From NCBI RefSeq assembly GCF_003946205.1, contig NZ_RHOS01000005.1, forward strand, positions 1-64,000: a stretch of DNA of 64,000 nucleotides, read 5' to 3'. The DNA comes from Companilactobacillus keshanensis. GTDB taxonomy: Bacteria; Bacillota; Bacilli; Lactobacillales; Lactobacillaceae. The position numbers and the translations under genes are program-made. This document shows, in pieces, positions 27,456-36,730 of the stretch; position 1 is the stretch's first letter; every line of letters begins with the position of its first letter. The notes under the pieces were generated by a model, which saw nothing but the letters and a program-made list of their open reading frames with translations, made no database searches and had not been told where the DNA came from.

Positions 27456-28487
27456 ATGAAAAAACAATTAGTCGTCGTAACTGGTGGTAGTGGATTTATT
27501 GCCATCCACATTATTTTACAATTACTTAATCAGGGTTACTCCGTTAGAACAACGATTCGTTCACAGGCCAAGGAGGCAATTGTTAAGGAAATGTTGACGA
27601 ATGGCGGCATCACCGACTTTACTGATTTATCATTTTCTCAGGCCGATTTATCATCAGATGATAATTGGGAAGAGACAATGGCCGGTGCAACTTACGTAAT
27701 ACATGTTGCATCGCCAACACCTAAATTGAACTTTAAAAATGAATCAGAAATGATTCGTCCAGCGGTGGATGGAGTTATCCGCGTCTTGAAAGCCGCCCGT
27801 GATAATGGAATCAAACGTGTTGTTTTGACATCGGCATATGGTGCCGTTTTTGCAGGTCATAAGAATCGAACTACACCATATACTGAGGAGGATTGGACTA
27901 ATTTGAATGCCAAAAATATTCATCCTTATCAGAAATCTAAAACAATGTCAGAAATGGCCGCCTGGGATTTTATTAAAAAAGATGGTCATGGATTAGAACT
28001 ATCAGTTGTTAATCCAGTAGCTGTAATGGGACCAGTTCTTTCAGCTAAATATTCTCATTCAAATATTCAAATTCAAGAAATGCTAGAAGGTAAGATCAAG
28101 GCTTTACCTAAGGTTGATTCTGGTTATGTTGATGTTCGTGACGTTGCTAGCTTGCATATTTTAGCGATGATTTCAGAGAAGGCCAACGGGGAAAGGTTCT
28201 TAGCAACAACAGGCGAGACTCTATCCATGATGGATGTCGCCGATGTTTTACGAGAGTCTTTTCCAGATTATGCATCCCAACTGCCAACTAAATTAGTCCC
28301 AAATGTATTAATTAAAACGGCGGCTGTTACTAATCCTAAATTACGTATGATAGCTTCAATTGTTGGCGGGTATGCGGAAACTAGCAATGAGAAGGCTAAA
28401 TCATTATTAAATTGGCATCCTCGTTTGGCCAAAACGGCTATTATTGCAACGGCGCAATCGATGATTGATCTAGGAATTGTGAAATAA
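27456..28487 (+). CDS. NAD(P)-dependent reductase, extended SDR family
   Basis: The 343-residue protein starts with the dinucleotide-binding motif VVVTGGSGFIAIHIILQLL. It has the extended-SDR catalytic pair in YQKSK (Tyr-x3-Lys), preceded by a TSAYGAVFAG strand with the Ser. The overall pattern resembles dihydroflavonol reductase/aldehyde reductase-type enzymes (NAD-dependent epimerase/dehydratase fold). In bacteria these often reduce reactive aldehydes or ketones; the substrate is unknown. CAAGGAG precedes the ATG. Divergent TetR control is likely. Confidence 0.88.
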   Translation: MKKQLVVVTGGSGFIAIHIILQLLNQGYSVRTTIRSQAKEAIVKEMLTNGGITDFTDLSFSQADLSSDDNWEETMAGATYVIHVASPTPKLNFKNESEMIRPAVDGVIRVLKAARDNGIKRVVLTSAYGAVFAGHKNRTTPYTEEDWTNLNAKNIHPYQKSKTMSEMAAWDFIKKDGHGLELSVVNPVAVMGPVLSAKYSHSNIQIQEMLEGKIKALPKVDSGYVDVRDVASLHILAMISEKANGERFLATTGETLSMMDVADVLRESFPDYASQLPTKLVPNVLIKTAAVTNPKLRMIASIVGGYAETSNEKAKSLLNWHPRLAKTAIIATAQSMIDLGIVK

Positions 28488-28530
28488 AAAAACTACATCT
28501 ACTTAATTAAAAGTAGATGTAGTTTTTTAG
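28485..28530. terminator. Bidirectional terminator between the SDR gene and ponA
   Basis: A 14-bp perfect stem pairs 28491-28504 with 28511-28524. It is flanked by an A-run on the left and a T-run on the right, so it serves both converging genes. Confidence 0.85.
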
Positions 28531-30971
28531 TTACCAGTGTTTGTAGAACTCTGAGTCGTTGAAGTGGATCCACCTTGTGTAGAACTATTACCACCAGTAT
28601 TTCCAGTATTCCCAGTGTTTCCAGTATCAGCTCCACCAGTCGTTCCACCACCATTATTGGTTGAACCACCACCGGTGTTTCCAGTATTGGTATTTCCAGT
28701 ATTAGTATTACCATTGTTAGTTCCACCATTATTAGTTGAACCACCATTGTTATTAGTATTTGAATTGTTCTCTGAACTAGTCGTTCCGTCGCCAGTATTA
28801 GTATTACCATTTTCAGTATTATCTGTTGTATTGTTTGAATCTGAAGTTTCATTATCAGTCGTTCGTTTGTTAGTTGTCACATCATTATCACTTGATTCAG
28901 ATGTACTATTTGATGAGGACGAATAACTTTGTCCTTTATAAGGATTGTTAGGTGCATGTCCTTTGACAAATAATTCCTTAGTATAAGAACTAGAACTTGG
29001 TGAGGCAACAACCGGTGTATCAGATCCACCAGTCTTAATTCTTAAGGAAACAACGCTGCTTGGTTTCTTCCAGTCAGAATTAGATTTTTTATTCTTCAAG
29101 TAAGACATTTCAGCCTTGTAAATTTTACCGGCTACATTTTGATAACTTTCAGTTATACCTTCAGAATTAGGTGAATCATACCCGGTCCAGATACTCATAG
29201 AGTAGTTCTTAGTATATCCGGCATACCAAGCATCTTTAGCTTTACCACTAAGTGCAGAGTTACTTGCGATAGCTTCATCACCATAATTAGTTGTACCAGT
29301 TTTACCAGCCTGATGTAATCCAGAGATATTTGCATAAGTAGCATATGTCTTTGGAACGCCTTTTAATACATCGGTGATCATATAAGCAGTTGAATCTTTC
29401 ATAGCTCGTTTACCCTTTGAATGGTACGAGTGGGTGATACCGTCAGCTGTTTCGATCTTAGATACATATGTTGGTTTGTAGTAAGTTCCACCATTAGAAA
29501 ATGTCGCATAGGCTGAAGCATTTTGTAAGCTTGAAACATCACTACCAATACCAGCTGATAGGCCTTGATCAGATCCGATCTTGATACCTAAGTTAGAAGC
29601 AAATTTCTTGGCCTTTGAGAATCCAACAGCTGAAAGGGTCCTAATAGCAGGTACGTTTCTTGAATTGACCAGTGCTTGGCGAAGACTCATTTGACCTTCG
29701 TATTGTTCATCCCAGTCTTTTAGAACGATATCAGTACCAGGGTAAGTATATTCACTATCTTCCAATTGATGGTAAGTTGACCAATTCAGATATTCAAAAG
29801 CAGGTCCATAATCAAGAATTGGCTTCATAGTTGAACCGTTGCTACGAGTAGTTTGAACAGCACGGTTCAATCCAAATTGAATATTTTCAAGATTCCTACC
29901 ACCGATCATGGCAATTACTTTACCATTGTTAGGATTGACGATCGATGCACCGACTTGCATCTTAGAGTCTTGGAATTGAACATAATTTGAAGAGTTAACG
30001 ATGTTATAAAGTTTCTTTTGAGCATCGTAATCCATGTTGACAGTGATCTTTAGGTTATCACGATATGGATCGAAGCCTTTTTTCTTAACCTCAGTAATTG
30101 CTTCTTTAATGTAAGGATCAGCGATTACTCGACGAGTATTACTACTATTTGAAACTTTCTTATATGGTTCTAACCCATCAGTTATTGGTGTGTTGATAGC
30201 TTCAGTAGCTTCGGACTTTGTTATTTTGTTGTTGTTATACATTGCACTGATAACTGTATCACGACGCTCTTTAGCAGCTTCTGGGTGCGTATACGGATCA
30301 TAATTACTTGGAGCATTTGGTAAACCAGCAATTAATGCCATTTGAGGTAAACTCAGGTGTTTTAATGATTCACCATAATAGTACTTAGCACCAGTTTCGG
30401 CACCGTAGATACCATTATTCAGATAAACTTTATTGATGTAAAATTCTAATATTTGTTGTTTGGAGAATTTTTGGCTTACCTTCATTGCTAACCAAGCCTC
30501 TTGCATTTTACGTTTAAAAGTTTGGTCCTTTGTATCAGTAGAAAAGACCGTTAATTTGATCAATTGTTGGGTCAATGTACTACCACCTTGCAAAGTACCT
30601 CTGGTTACATTGGTATACGCAGACTTGATGATACGTACAGGGTCAATTCCAAGTGGCTCATTATAGAAATTTTTATCTTCAATAGAAACAACAGCATCTT
30701 GCATTTGCTGTGGAACTTTGTCGATAGTCACGTAATTTCTTTTATTGTCACCAAGGGAGGCAATTGTTTTGCCGGTGGTATCGACAATAGTGGAGGAGCC
30801 ACCACTCTGGAGATTTTCTTGGCTGACTGTAGGGGCGCGTAATGCATAATAGACAAATATAATTAAAAATATACCAACTAATATCCCTAATATAACTCCA
30901 AGCCATTTCATTATATTGCGAAAGGTTGAAGGAGTTTTTGGATTTCTTCGATCTTTAGGTGTATTGCTCAT
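28527..30971 (-). CDS. ponA: Class A penicillin-binding protein 1A with Asn/Thr/Gly-rich tail
   Basis: The 814-residue bifunctional enzyme polymerises and cross-links peptidoglycan. It has a short cytoplasmic start and one membrane anchor (about residues 20-45). The GT51 glycosyltransferase shows EDKNFYNEPLGID and GGSTLTQQLIK. The transpeptidase shows STMKP, SRN (LVNSRNVPA) and KTGTT, all intact. About 150 C-terminal residues are low-complexity Ser/Thr/Asn/Gly with repeats such as NTGNTNTGNTGG. recU overlaps its start by one base, the recU-ponA pair of Firmicutes. Confidence 0.96.
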   Translation of the reverse strand: MSNTPKDRRNPKTPSTFRNIMKWLGVILGILVGIFLIIFVYYALRAPTVSQENLQSGGSSTIVDTTGKTIASLGDNKRNYVTIDKVPQQMQDAVVSIEDKNFYNEPLGIDPVRIIKSAYTNVTRGTLQGGSTLTQQLIKLTVFSTDTKDQTFKRKMQEAWLAMKVSQKFSKQQILEFYINKVYLNNGIYGAETGAKYYYGESLKHLSLPQMALIAGLPNAPSNYDPYTHPEAAKERRDTVISAMYNNNKITKSEATEAINTPITDGLEPYKKVSNSSNTRRVIADPYIKEAITEVKKKGFDPYRDNLKITVNMDYDAQKKLYNIVNSSNYVQFQDSKMQVGASIVNPNNGKVIAMIGGRNLENIQFGLNRAVQTTRSNGSTMKPILDYGPAFEYLNWSTYHQLEDSEYTYPGTDIVLKDWDEQYEGQMSLRQALVNSRNVPAIRTLSAVGFSKAKKFASNLGIKIGSDQGLSAGIGSDVSSLQNASAYATFSNGGTYYKPTYVSKIETADGITHSYHSKGKRAMKDSTAYMITDVLKGVPKTYATYANISGLHQAGKTGTTNYGDEAIASNSALSGKAKDAWYAGYTKNYSMSIWTGYDSPNSEGITESYQNVAGKIYKAEMSYLKNKKSNSDWKKPSSVVSLRIKTGGSDTPVVASPSSSSYTKELFVKGHAPNNPYKGQSYSSSSNSTSESSDNDVTTNKRTTDNETSDSNNTTDNTENGNTNTGDGTTSSENNSNTNNNGGSTNNGGTNNGNTNTGNTNTGNTGGGSTNNGGGTTGGADTGNTGNTGNTGGNSSTQGGSTSTTQSSTNTGN

Positions 30972-31594
30972 TATTTCTCCTTCTCATTATCAATTAATTG
31001 TTGTACAGCCTTGATATAAGGTAGGGTAGGATTATACGACGAATCAATTTCAACAGAACAGTCGACGATTTGTTTCAATTGAATCGACTTAGCTCCGTCA
31101 TGTTTTTGATTATTCCAATATGTTATCAGATTTTGAGCCGGCATGATAAAATATCTTTTTAGTAAGACATATTTTATAATTACAAAGCAAATACCACCTT
31201 GTTTTTGACAAGCTTTCAAGTGATCAATTTGATGCTGATGAAAGTTTTTTAGCGGAAAGGTATTTTTGTGTTTAGTTTCCTTGGCCTCAAAATCAACGTA
31301 ATATCCATTGTATATTCCGTTATAATCGGTAGTAGAAGCTTGTGTAAAATAAGCTTCTTTAATAACTGCCCGACTTCTTTTCGGATAGTCTACTTTTACT
31401 ATTTGAATAGGTGTAGGCTTTTTATAGATAACAGCAAGGTCGTGACTACGATAGTACTTGTTACTTTCGTTGATCTCTTCTTCAAGAGTCATTCCACGAT
31501 CACCAAAGAGAATTTTCTTCTTGGCTGAGGCGGATGAAACAGATTTATTTGATGGCTGATTAAATTTTCTGCCATCAGGATAGTTTAAATTCAA
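30971..31594 (-). CDS. recU: Holliday junction resolvase RecU
   Basis: The 207-residue nuclease resolves recombination junctions. The conserved blocks are NYPDGRKFN at the N-terminus, TTDYNGIYNGYYVDFEAKET (metal-binding Asp/Glu/Lys) and PLKNFHQHQIDHL. The start is placed at TTG 31594, because GGGAG lies eight bases upstream and the length then equals the usual RecU size. An ATG at 31609 has no ribosome binding site and would be almost at the predicted transcription start (TATAAT, minus strand, 31621-31616). It is coupled to ponA. Confidence 0.94.
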   Translation of the reverse strand: MNLNYPDGRKFNQPSNKSVSSASAKKKILFGDRGMTLEEEINESNKYYRSHDLAVIYKKPTPIQIVKVDYPKRSRAVIKEAYFTQASTTDYNGIYNGYYVDFEAKETKHKNTFPLKNFHQHQIDHLKACQKQGGICFVIIKYVLLKRYFIMPAQNLITYWNNQKHDGAKSIQLKQIVDCSVEIDSSYNPTLPYIKAVQQLIDNEKEK

Positions 31595-31658
31595 AATATC
31601 AACTCCCATCTGTGAATTATACCATGGCAGTGAAAATATTAATTAAGGGAGGTGCTTA

Positions 31659-32210
31659 ATGCTCAAAAATTTGTGGGTCACTGGTTACCGCTCTTACGAG
31701 ATTGGAATGTTTAAAGACGATGACCCTAAGGCCCAAGTTATCCAAAAGTTTTTTGAAGGACGTTTGATCAACTACATTGAGGACGGGACTGAATGGGTCT
31801 TGACAGGCGCTCAATTAGGTACAGAACAAATAATTGGTAAAGCGGTAACTTCATTAAAGGATAAAGGTTATAATATAAAGCATGGTGTTATGTTGCCATT
31901 TGCGGAATTTGGGGACAAGTGGAATGATAATAACAAACGATTACTAAATATTTTTTTAAGAAATGCGGACTATGTCAATAATTTAACAAATATGCGGTAT
32001 CATTCAGGTAAACAATTAAGAGTGTGGCAAGATTTTATGCTTAGACACAGTGATGGCTCGATTATTTTTTATGATCCAGAGAGTGGTGGCAAACCCAAAT
32101 ATGACTATGAAGCAATGCAAAGTTATGTGAATTATGGAAATGATTACCAAATAGAGCTTGCAGATTTTGACACTATGCAGGATTTTGCTAATATGATGTA
32201 TGACAACTAG
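31659..32210 (+). CDS. ypsA: YpsA/DUF1273 family protein (SLOG fold)
   Basis: The 183-residue protein begins LWVTGYRSYEIGMFKDDDPK and contains WVLTGAQLGTEQ, the nucleotide-binding pattern of the YpsA branch of the SLOG superfamily. In other Firmicutes it is linked to cell division through overexpression effects; the reaction is unknown. GGGAGGTG precedes the ATG. It is divergent from recU and followed by gpsB, as in B. subtilis. Confidence 0.9.
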   Translation: MLKNLWVTGYRSYEIGMFKDDDPKAQVIQKFFEGRLINYIEDGTEWVLTGAQLGTEQIIGKAVTSLKDKGYNIKHGVMLPFAEFGDKWNDNNKRLLNIFLRNADYVNNLTNMRYHSGKQLRVWQDFMLRHSDGSIIFYDPESGGKPKYDYEAMQSYVNYGNDYQIELADFDTMQDFANMMYDN

Positions 32211-32256
32211 TTCAATTTATTTTTTGCTATTAAAATAATGCAATGGGGTGTTTTTA

Positions 32257-32982
32257 ATGAACAATATGAATCAGATGAATGGTTATAAGCAACAAAATCA
32301 ATCTCCAGAAGGTAACGACGATAATAAATTTGTTTTGAATTATCAACCAAATGATATTTTACAAAAGGAATTTAAGAATAAGATGCGTGGTTATGATCCA
32401 GTTGAAGTTGATCAATTCTTGGATGGAATTATTAAGGACTATGAAACATTCTCAAATGAACTTAGTAATTTAAGAGAAGAAAATGATGTTTTAAATCAAC
32501 AAATAGGCAGTGGAAAACAACCAGAACCACAACAACCTAGATCTGCGGTTAAGAATAATAGCATGCGTCAAGCAATGCAATCTCGTCCAATAGCAACAGC
32601 TAAAGCTGAAAATCCATCAACAAATTACGATATTTTAAGAAGAATTTCTAATTTGGAGAGACGTGTCTTTGGACATGATTTTGCTAATGGCGTTCCTAAT
32701 GAGGCTGAAAATAATAATTCTGTAAAACAATTTGCATCAGCAGTTGTTCCTAATAATATGAACCATGATAATTTAGAAAATGGTCATAACAAGATCAATC
32801 CCAATCCAATAAATAATAATATGAATAACCAAGGTCAAATGAACAATCAAAATCCAATGAATAACGGATTTAATGGTTCACCAGATCACTTCCAAACAAA
32901 TCGTCCAAATCCTAATCAAGATCAAAATATGAATGGCTTTAATAAAAATATGAATAATGGTGGAAATTATAACCAGTTTTAG
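32257..32982 (+). CDS. gpsB: Cell division regulator GpsB with long Asn/Met/Gln-rich tail
   Basis: The 241-residue protein includes a DivIVA/GpsB N-terminal domain (LQKEFKNKMRGYDPVEVDQF at about 32-51) and coiled coil to about residue 85. GpsB coordinates peptidoglycan synthases with the divisome and binds class A PBPs. A short conserved C-terminal helix (YDILRRISNLERRVFG) follows, then about 90 residues rich in Asn, Met and Gln. Typical GpsB is near 100-130 residues, so the tail is unusual. ATG 32257 lies 8 nt after GGGG. Confidence 0.92.
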   Translation: MNNMNQMNGYKQQNQSPEGNDDNKFVLNYQPNDILQKEFKNKMRGYDPVEVDQFLDGIIKDYETFSNELSNLREENDVLNQQIGSGKQPEPQQPRSAVKNNSMRQAMQSRPIATAKAENPSTNYDILRRISNLERRVFGHDFANGVPNEAENNNSVKQFASAVVPNNMNHDNLENGHNKINPNPINNNMNNQGQMNNQNPMNNGFNGSPDHFQTNRPNPNQDQNMNGFNKNMNNGGNYNQF

Positions 32983-32989
32983 TTATAAT
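32961..32989 (+). promoter_or_regulatory. Promoter of rnpB at the end of gpsB
   Basis: TGGAAA (32961-32966) and TATAAT (32984-32989) are 17 bp apart. The predicted start, about 32997, coincides with the first base-paired nucleotides of the RNase P RNA. The -35 lies inside the gpsB coding end. Confidence 0.65.
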
Positions 32990-32998
32990 AGTTCCATT

Positions 32999-33366
32999 GG
33001 TAAATTTTGAGTAATCGCGGCCTAGTAATCTAGGCTGAGGAAAGTCCACGCCCGCACAGGCTGAGATGCTGGTAGTGTTCGTGCTTGGCCCAATAAGCCA
33101 AGGTACCTTTTGGTAACGGCAGCGAAAGCACTAAGGTTTTTGACTATGTGTTACTAGCTTGAAAGTGCCACAGAGACGTAGTGTTGAGAGAAATCTCAGC
33201 AGTGGAACGAGGTAAACCCCGCGAGCGGGCAACCCAAACTTTGGTAGGGGCGCTTCATAACGAGAAATGAATCTACTGTGAAGGCTTAATTGTAGATAGA
33301 TGATTACTAACTGTATCGGACCGCCTAGTCGGTACATGAACAGAACGTGGCTTATAGAAATTTGCC
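32999..33366 (+). ncRNA. rnpB: RNase P RNA, class B
   Basis: This is the catalytic RNA of RNase P, which removes 5' leaders from tRNA precursors. Conserved landmarks are GAGGAAAGTCCACGC near the 5' end, GAAAGTGCCACAG and GGTAAACCCC in the middle, CAACCCAAACTTTGGTAGGGG, and the 3' block ACAGAACGTGGCTTATAGAA. The ends pair as P1: GGTAAATTT (32999-33007) with GAAATTTGCC (33357-33366). The layout is the Bacillus-type class B. A strong terminator follows at once. Confidence 0.95.
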
Positions 33367-33373
33367 CAAGGCA

Positions 33374-33400
33374 GAGGACGACTTTGTTCGTCCTTTTTTT
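33374..33400 (+). terminator. rnpB terminator
   Basis: GGACGA (33376-33381) pairs with TCGTCC (33388-33393), followed by seven Ts. Confidence 0.85.
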
Positions 33401-33430
33401 GTATAAAAAATAAAGTTTAAGAGGAATAAC

Positions 33431-34549
33431 ATGAAATTAATTGCAACCATGTCTAGTGGTTTTGAATCTATTACAGCAAGGGAACTTCAAGATCTTGGAT
33501 ACAAAACACAGACTGAGAACGGAAAAGTTTACTTTGATGGTGAACAAGAAGACATTGCAAAGGCCAATCTATGGCTTAGAAGTGCTGACCGTATAAAAAT
33601 TTTGATTGGCACTTTTAAAGCAACTACTTTTGATGAACTGTTCGAAAAGGTCCATGCCATTGCTTGGGATAATTGGTTGCCATTAAATGCTGCATTTCCA
33701 ATTAAAGCTAGAACCGTTAAGTCAGCCCTGCATTCTGAACGTGATATTCAAGCAATCACAAAAAAGGCCATTGTTAATAAAATGGCCGATGTTTATATGA
33801 GACGTGGACGTCTACCAGAATCAGGTGCAACTTTCCAAATTGAAACCAGAATTCATAAGGATGAAGTTGAAGTTACGATTGATACTACTGGTGCTTCACT
33901 TTACAAACGTGGTTATCGTCAAGAACATGGTCTTGCTCCGCTAAAGGAAAACTTTGCTGCATCAATGATCCTTTTGACAGTTTGGCATCCTAATATGCCA
34001 TTTGTTGACCCAACAACTGGTTCAGGTACAATTGCTATTGAGGCTGCTCGTTTGGCCAGAAATATTGCACCTGGTATCCAAAGACACTTTGCATTTGAAG
34101 ATTTTGATTGGTTTGATTCTAAATTATTGGAAAATCTCAAAAAAGAAGCTAAAGCTGGCGAAACAAATCCAGAGTTAAATATTTTTGCTAGTGATATTGA
34201 TGGATCAATGATCGATATTGCTAAGTTAAACGCTCATGATGCCGGTGTATTACATGATATTAATTTCAAACAAGTTGCTTTGAAAGACTTAAAGATCGAA
34301 GGAGACGATGGTGTAGTTATTGCTAACCCTCCATATGGTCAACGTATGAGTGAAATTTCTAAAGTTAGAGAATTATACAAAGAAATGGGAACGGTTTTTG
34401 ACACCATCCCCACTTGGAGTAAATATATTTTAACTAGTGATTTGGAATTTGAAAAATATTACGGTCAAAAGGCCACTAAAAAGCGTAAATTATATAATGG
34501 TTCAATTAGAACTGATTACTACCAATACTGGGCAACTCGTCGTCATTAA
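33431..34549 (+). CDS. THUMP-domain RNA methyltransferase (RlmL/YpsC family)
   Basis: The 372-residue protein has an N-terminal THUMP RNA-binding domain (about residues 1-155) and a UPF0020 methyltransferase domain. The SAM motif is DPTTGSGTIAIEAA and the catalytic motif VIANPPYGQRM is of the N2-guanine type. The closest known relatives are B. subtilis YpsC and the N-terminal half of E. coli RlmL, which methylates G2445 of 23S rRNA; that substrate is inferred. Its place after ypsA-gpsB-rnpB is conserved. It converges on corA with a 4-bp overlap. Confidence 0.9.
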   Translation: MKLIATMSSGFESITARELQDLGYKTQTENGKVYFDGEQEDIAKANLWLRSADRIKILIGTFKATTFDELFEKVHAIAWDNWLPLNAAFPIKARTVKSALHSERDIQAITKKAIVNKMADVYMRRGRLPESGATFQIETRIHKDEVEVTIDTTGASLYKRGYRQEHGLAPLKENFAASMILLTVWHPNMPFVDPTTGSGTIAIEAARLARNIAPGIQRHFAFEDFDWFDSKLLENLKKEAKAGETNPELNIFASDIDGSMIDIAKLNAHDAGVLHDINFKQVALKDLKIEGDDGVVIANPPYGQRMSEISKVRELYKEMGTVFDTIPTWSKYILTSDLEFEKYYGQKATKKRKLYNGSIRTDYYQYWATRRH

Positions 34550-35490
34550 GAACGGTCACGACGATGAAGGTCCCAAAGAATTAAACCAATCATAAAAATA
34601 GTTAAAGCAATGGAGAACACCCAAGACCATTTCTTATCAGAAACCGGTAAAGGCATGTTCATTCCATAAAATCCAGATACGATCGTGGGAATACTTAAGA
34701 CAATAGTGTATATTGTCAGTATTTTCATGGTCGTATTTGTTTGGTTATTGAGGATATTGTTGTAGGTATTTGCTACTCGATCGATAGTATCTGAAGCCAA
34801 ACTGGCTTGTTCACGCATCTGTTCAATTTCAATAATAGAATCATGCAGGTGCTCATGAGAATTTTTAGATAAACTGATACTGCGGATCTTACCACTAGAA
34901 ATGATTTCAATTTGTTTAACTACATTAAAGTTGCCATTGATTGATGTGCTGATATAAGTTATCAAATCCTGTAAATCGGACAATTCGAAAATTTGCTTAT
35001 TGTTAGATTTGTGACGCTTGATATGATCTTGTATTTTATTCCGTCTGTGGTTTATTTCGTTTATTTTGTCGTTATAATCATTTGAAATTTGATCAAAGAC
35101 ATTGAAAATCAAAGACCAGATTCGATCTTTAGAAATATTATTTAAATCCTTATCCGCTTGTAAAATATAGTCTTTAACATAATACGTCTGACTGTTAGTA
35201 AATAGAAAAATGTTGTTATCCTTAACGGCAAATGATATAGGCATAGTTACCTCCGAAGGCTCATCAATCGTATTCTGTTCATTCTGAGCATTAAAGACAA
35301 CTAGAAAAACATTATTAGAATCATCGTATTCTAGTCTTGCACGTTCATCAGTATCATCAGCGTAATCTAATATTTCATTAGTTACTTGGAAATCCTCTAT
35401 CAATTTGGATCTATCTTCGTCACTTAAATTTTCCTTAGAGTTAATGTCAATTAAGTTTATATCTTGGTGCAATATTTGTTGAGTGATCAT
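34546..35490 (-). CDS. CorA-family divalent metal transporter
   Basis: The 314-residue protein has a large cytoplasmic N-terminal domain, a long helix and two C-terminal membrane segments. The first ends with the YGMNMPLP selectivity motif (GMN). That makes it a CorA-type Mg2+ (or other divalent cation) channel. ATG 35490 is chosen because AAGGAG lies seven bases before it; a TTG 18 bases upstream would contain the ribosome binding site. The short C-terminal tail (LHRRDRS) is basic, as in CorA. Confidence 0.9.
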   Translation of the reverse strand: MITQQILHQDINLIDINSKENLSDEDRSKLIEDFQVTNEILDYADDTDERARLEYDDSNNVFLVVFNAQNEQNTIDEPSEVTMPISFAVKDNNIFLFTNSQTYYVKDYILQADKDLNNISKDRIWSLIFNVFDQISNDYNDKINEINHRRNKIQDHIKRHKSNNKQIFELSDLQDLITYISTSINGNFNVVKQIEIISSGKIRSISLSKNSHEHLHDSIIEIEQMREQASLASDTIDRVANTYNNILNNQTNTTMKILTIYTIVLSIPTIVSGFYGMNMPLPVSDKKWSWVFSIALTIFMIGLILWDLHRRDRS

Positions 35491-35603
35491 ATTTGAACTC
35501 CTTATCAAAAATAATCATAGCATAAAAGGCATATAACTGAAGATGAATAATATGTCAAACCTAAAAAAATACAAATGACGAACTGTCTCTTTATTTTCCA
35601 ATA

Positions 35604-35634
35604 AAAAAAGTGTACCCGAAGGTACACTTTTTAA
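35604..35634 (-). terminator. lplA terminator
   Basis: AAAAAGTGTACC (35605-35616) and GGTACACTTTTT (35621-35632) form a perfect 12-bp stem with a 4-base loop and A/T tails on both sides. It directly follows the lplA stop. Confidence 0.88.
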
Positions 35635-35636
35635 TT

Positions 35637-36650
35637 TTATGGAGTAAATAGAGTAACTAGTTCGTCCTTAGAAATACCTTTGAAGTAATCATCTAAGTTG
35701 AACTTGTCTAAGATTGATATTATATCATCACGATCGAATTTAGCATTCAAAAGTTCTTTCTTGATATCTGTAACATCTTTCATACCAAAGTAGTCACCAT
35801 AGATCTGTACGTCAGCAATTTTACCATCGGCAACATTGTAACGAATATCAACAGTTCCCATATCAAAGTGTTTTCTCTTCTTTGATGTGAATGCAGGTGA
35901 CTTACCGTAAACCCAATCCCAGTTGTAATAATACTTTTCTTTAAGTTTATCGATTTCTTTTTGATCATCATCTGTGATGACATATTCATGAGCTTTGATA
36001 TCTTCAAGCTTGTCAGCGTGGAATAATTCCAATAATAAATTGTCTCTAAATTGTTCAGTACTTAGGTTTTGATATTCTTTAGCTAGGTATGGACGAAGAT
36101 TTGTTACACGACTTCTGATCGACTTGATACCTTTTGATGCGATCTTATCTTTTTGAACATGCAAAGCACTTGTTAGAACATCTAAGTCAACATCTAATGA
36201 TAAAGTACCATGAGAGAATGTTTTGCCATTTCTTGAGTACATAGCGTTTCCAGAGAATTTCTTACCGTCAACTAATAGATCATTTCTACCAGAAACTTCA
36301 GCAGTTGTAGCACCCATTTGATGTAGTGCATCGATGATTGGTTGTGTAAATGATTTAAAATCACCAAAATTACTATCATCTGAGTCTACCATGAAGCTGA
36401 AGCAAAGATTTCCAAGATCTTGATATACAGCACCACCACCAGATAAACGGCGAGTAACGGTTATATTGTGATCCTTAATGTAGTCAGGATTGATTTCTTC
36501 CATTGTATTCTGGTTTCTACCAACGATGATACATGGTCCTTCAATGTAAAACATAACTAGTGGTTCATTAAATTCAACATTGTTCATCAAATATTGTTCA
36601 GTTGCTAAGTTATCACGAATATCGCGATCTTTCATTACAACGTAGTACAT
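35637..36650 (-). CDS. lplA: Lipoate-protein ligase A
   Basis: The 337-residue ligase attaches scavenged lipoate to E2 subunits and GcvH through lipoyl-AMP. Diagnostic blocks are RRLSGGGAVYQDLGNLCFSF and the catalytic-lysine segment GKKFSGNAMYSRNGKTFSHG. A C-terminal accessory domain (about 250-337) is present, as in full-length LplA. GAGGGGGC precedes the ATG. A cre-like 14-mer lies upstream, which may tie it to carbon catabolite control. Confidence 0.95.
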   Translation of the reverse strand: MYYVVMKDRDIRDNLATEQYLMNNVEFNEPLVMFYIEGPCIIVGRNQNTMEEINPDYIKDHNITVTRRLSGGGAVYQDLGNLCFSFMVDSDDSNFGDFKSFTQPIIDALHQMGATTAEVSGRNDLLVDGKKFSGNAMYSRNGKTFSHGTLSLDVDLDVLTSALHVQKDKIASKGIKSIRSRVTNLRPYLAKEYQNLSTEQFRDNLLLELFHADKLEDIKAHEYVITDDDQKEIDKLKEKYYYNWDWVYGKSPAFTSKKRKHFDMGTVDIRYNVADGKIADVQIYGDYFGMKDVTDIKKELLNAKFDRDDIISILDKFNLDDYFKGISKDELVTLFTP

Positions 36651-36675
36651 ACAAAGTGCCCCCTCGGCTATTAAT

Positions 36676-36689
36676 TGAAAACGTTTTTA
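36676..36689. promoter_or_regulatory. cre-like site upstream of lplA
   Basis: TGAAAACGTTTTTA matches the CcpA operator consensus TGWAANCGNTNWCA at 13 of 14 positions. It lies about 25 bp before the lplA start codon, within the expected promoter/leader. CcpA binding is inferred. Confidence 0.4.
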
Positions 36690-36730
36690 TCATACCATAT
36701 AATTTAGGGATTTTATAACGAAAGCTATTG

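Noticed and set aside
28560-28840. Regular short repeats that could suggest a CRISPR or VNTR array
   Set aside because: They encode the in-frame NTG/GGN-type repeats of the PBP1A tail; no constant repeat with unique spacers is present.
28564-28926. Long plus-strand open frame opposite the PBP1A tail, Pro/Val-rich
   Set aside because: It is the antisense of a Thr/Asn/Gly-rich repeat region; the composition is forced by the opposite strand, and there is no ribosome binding site.
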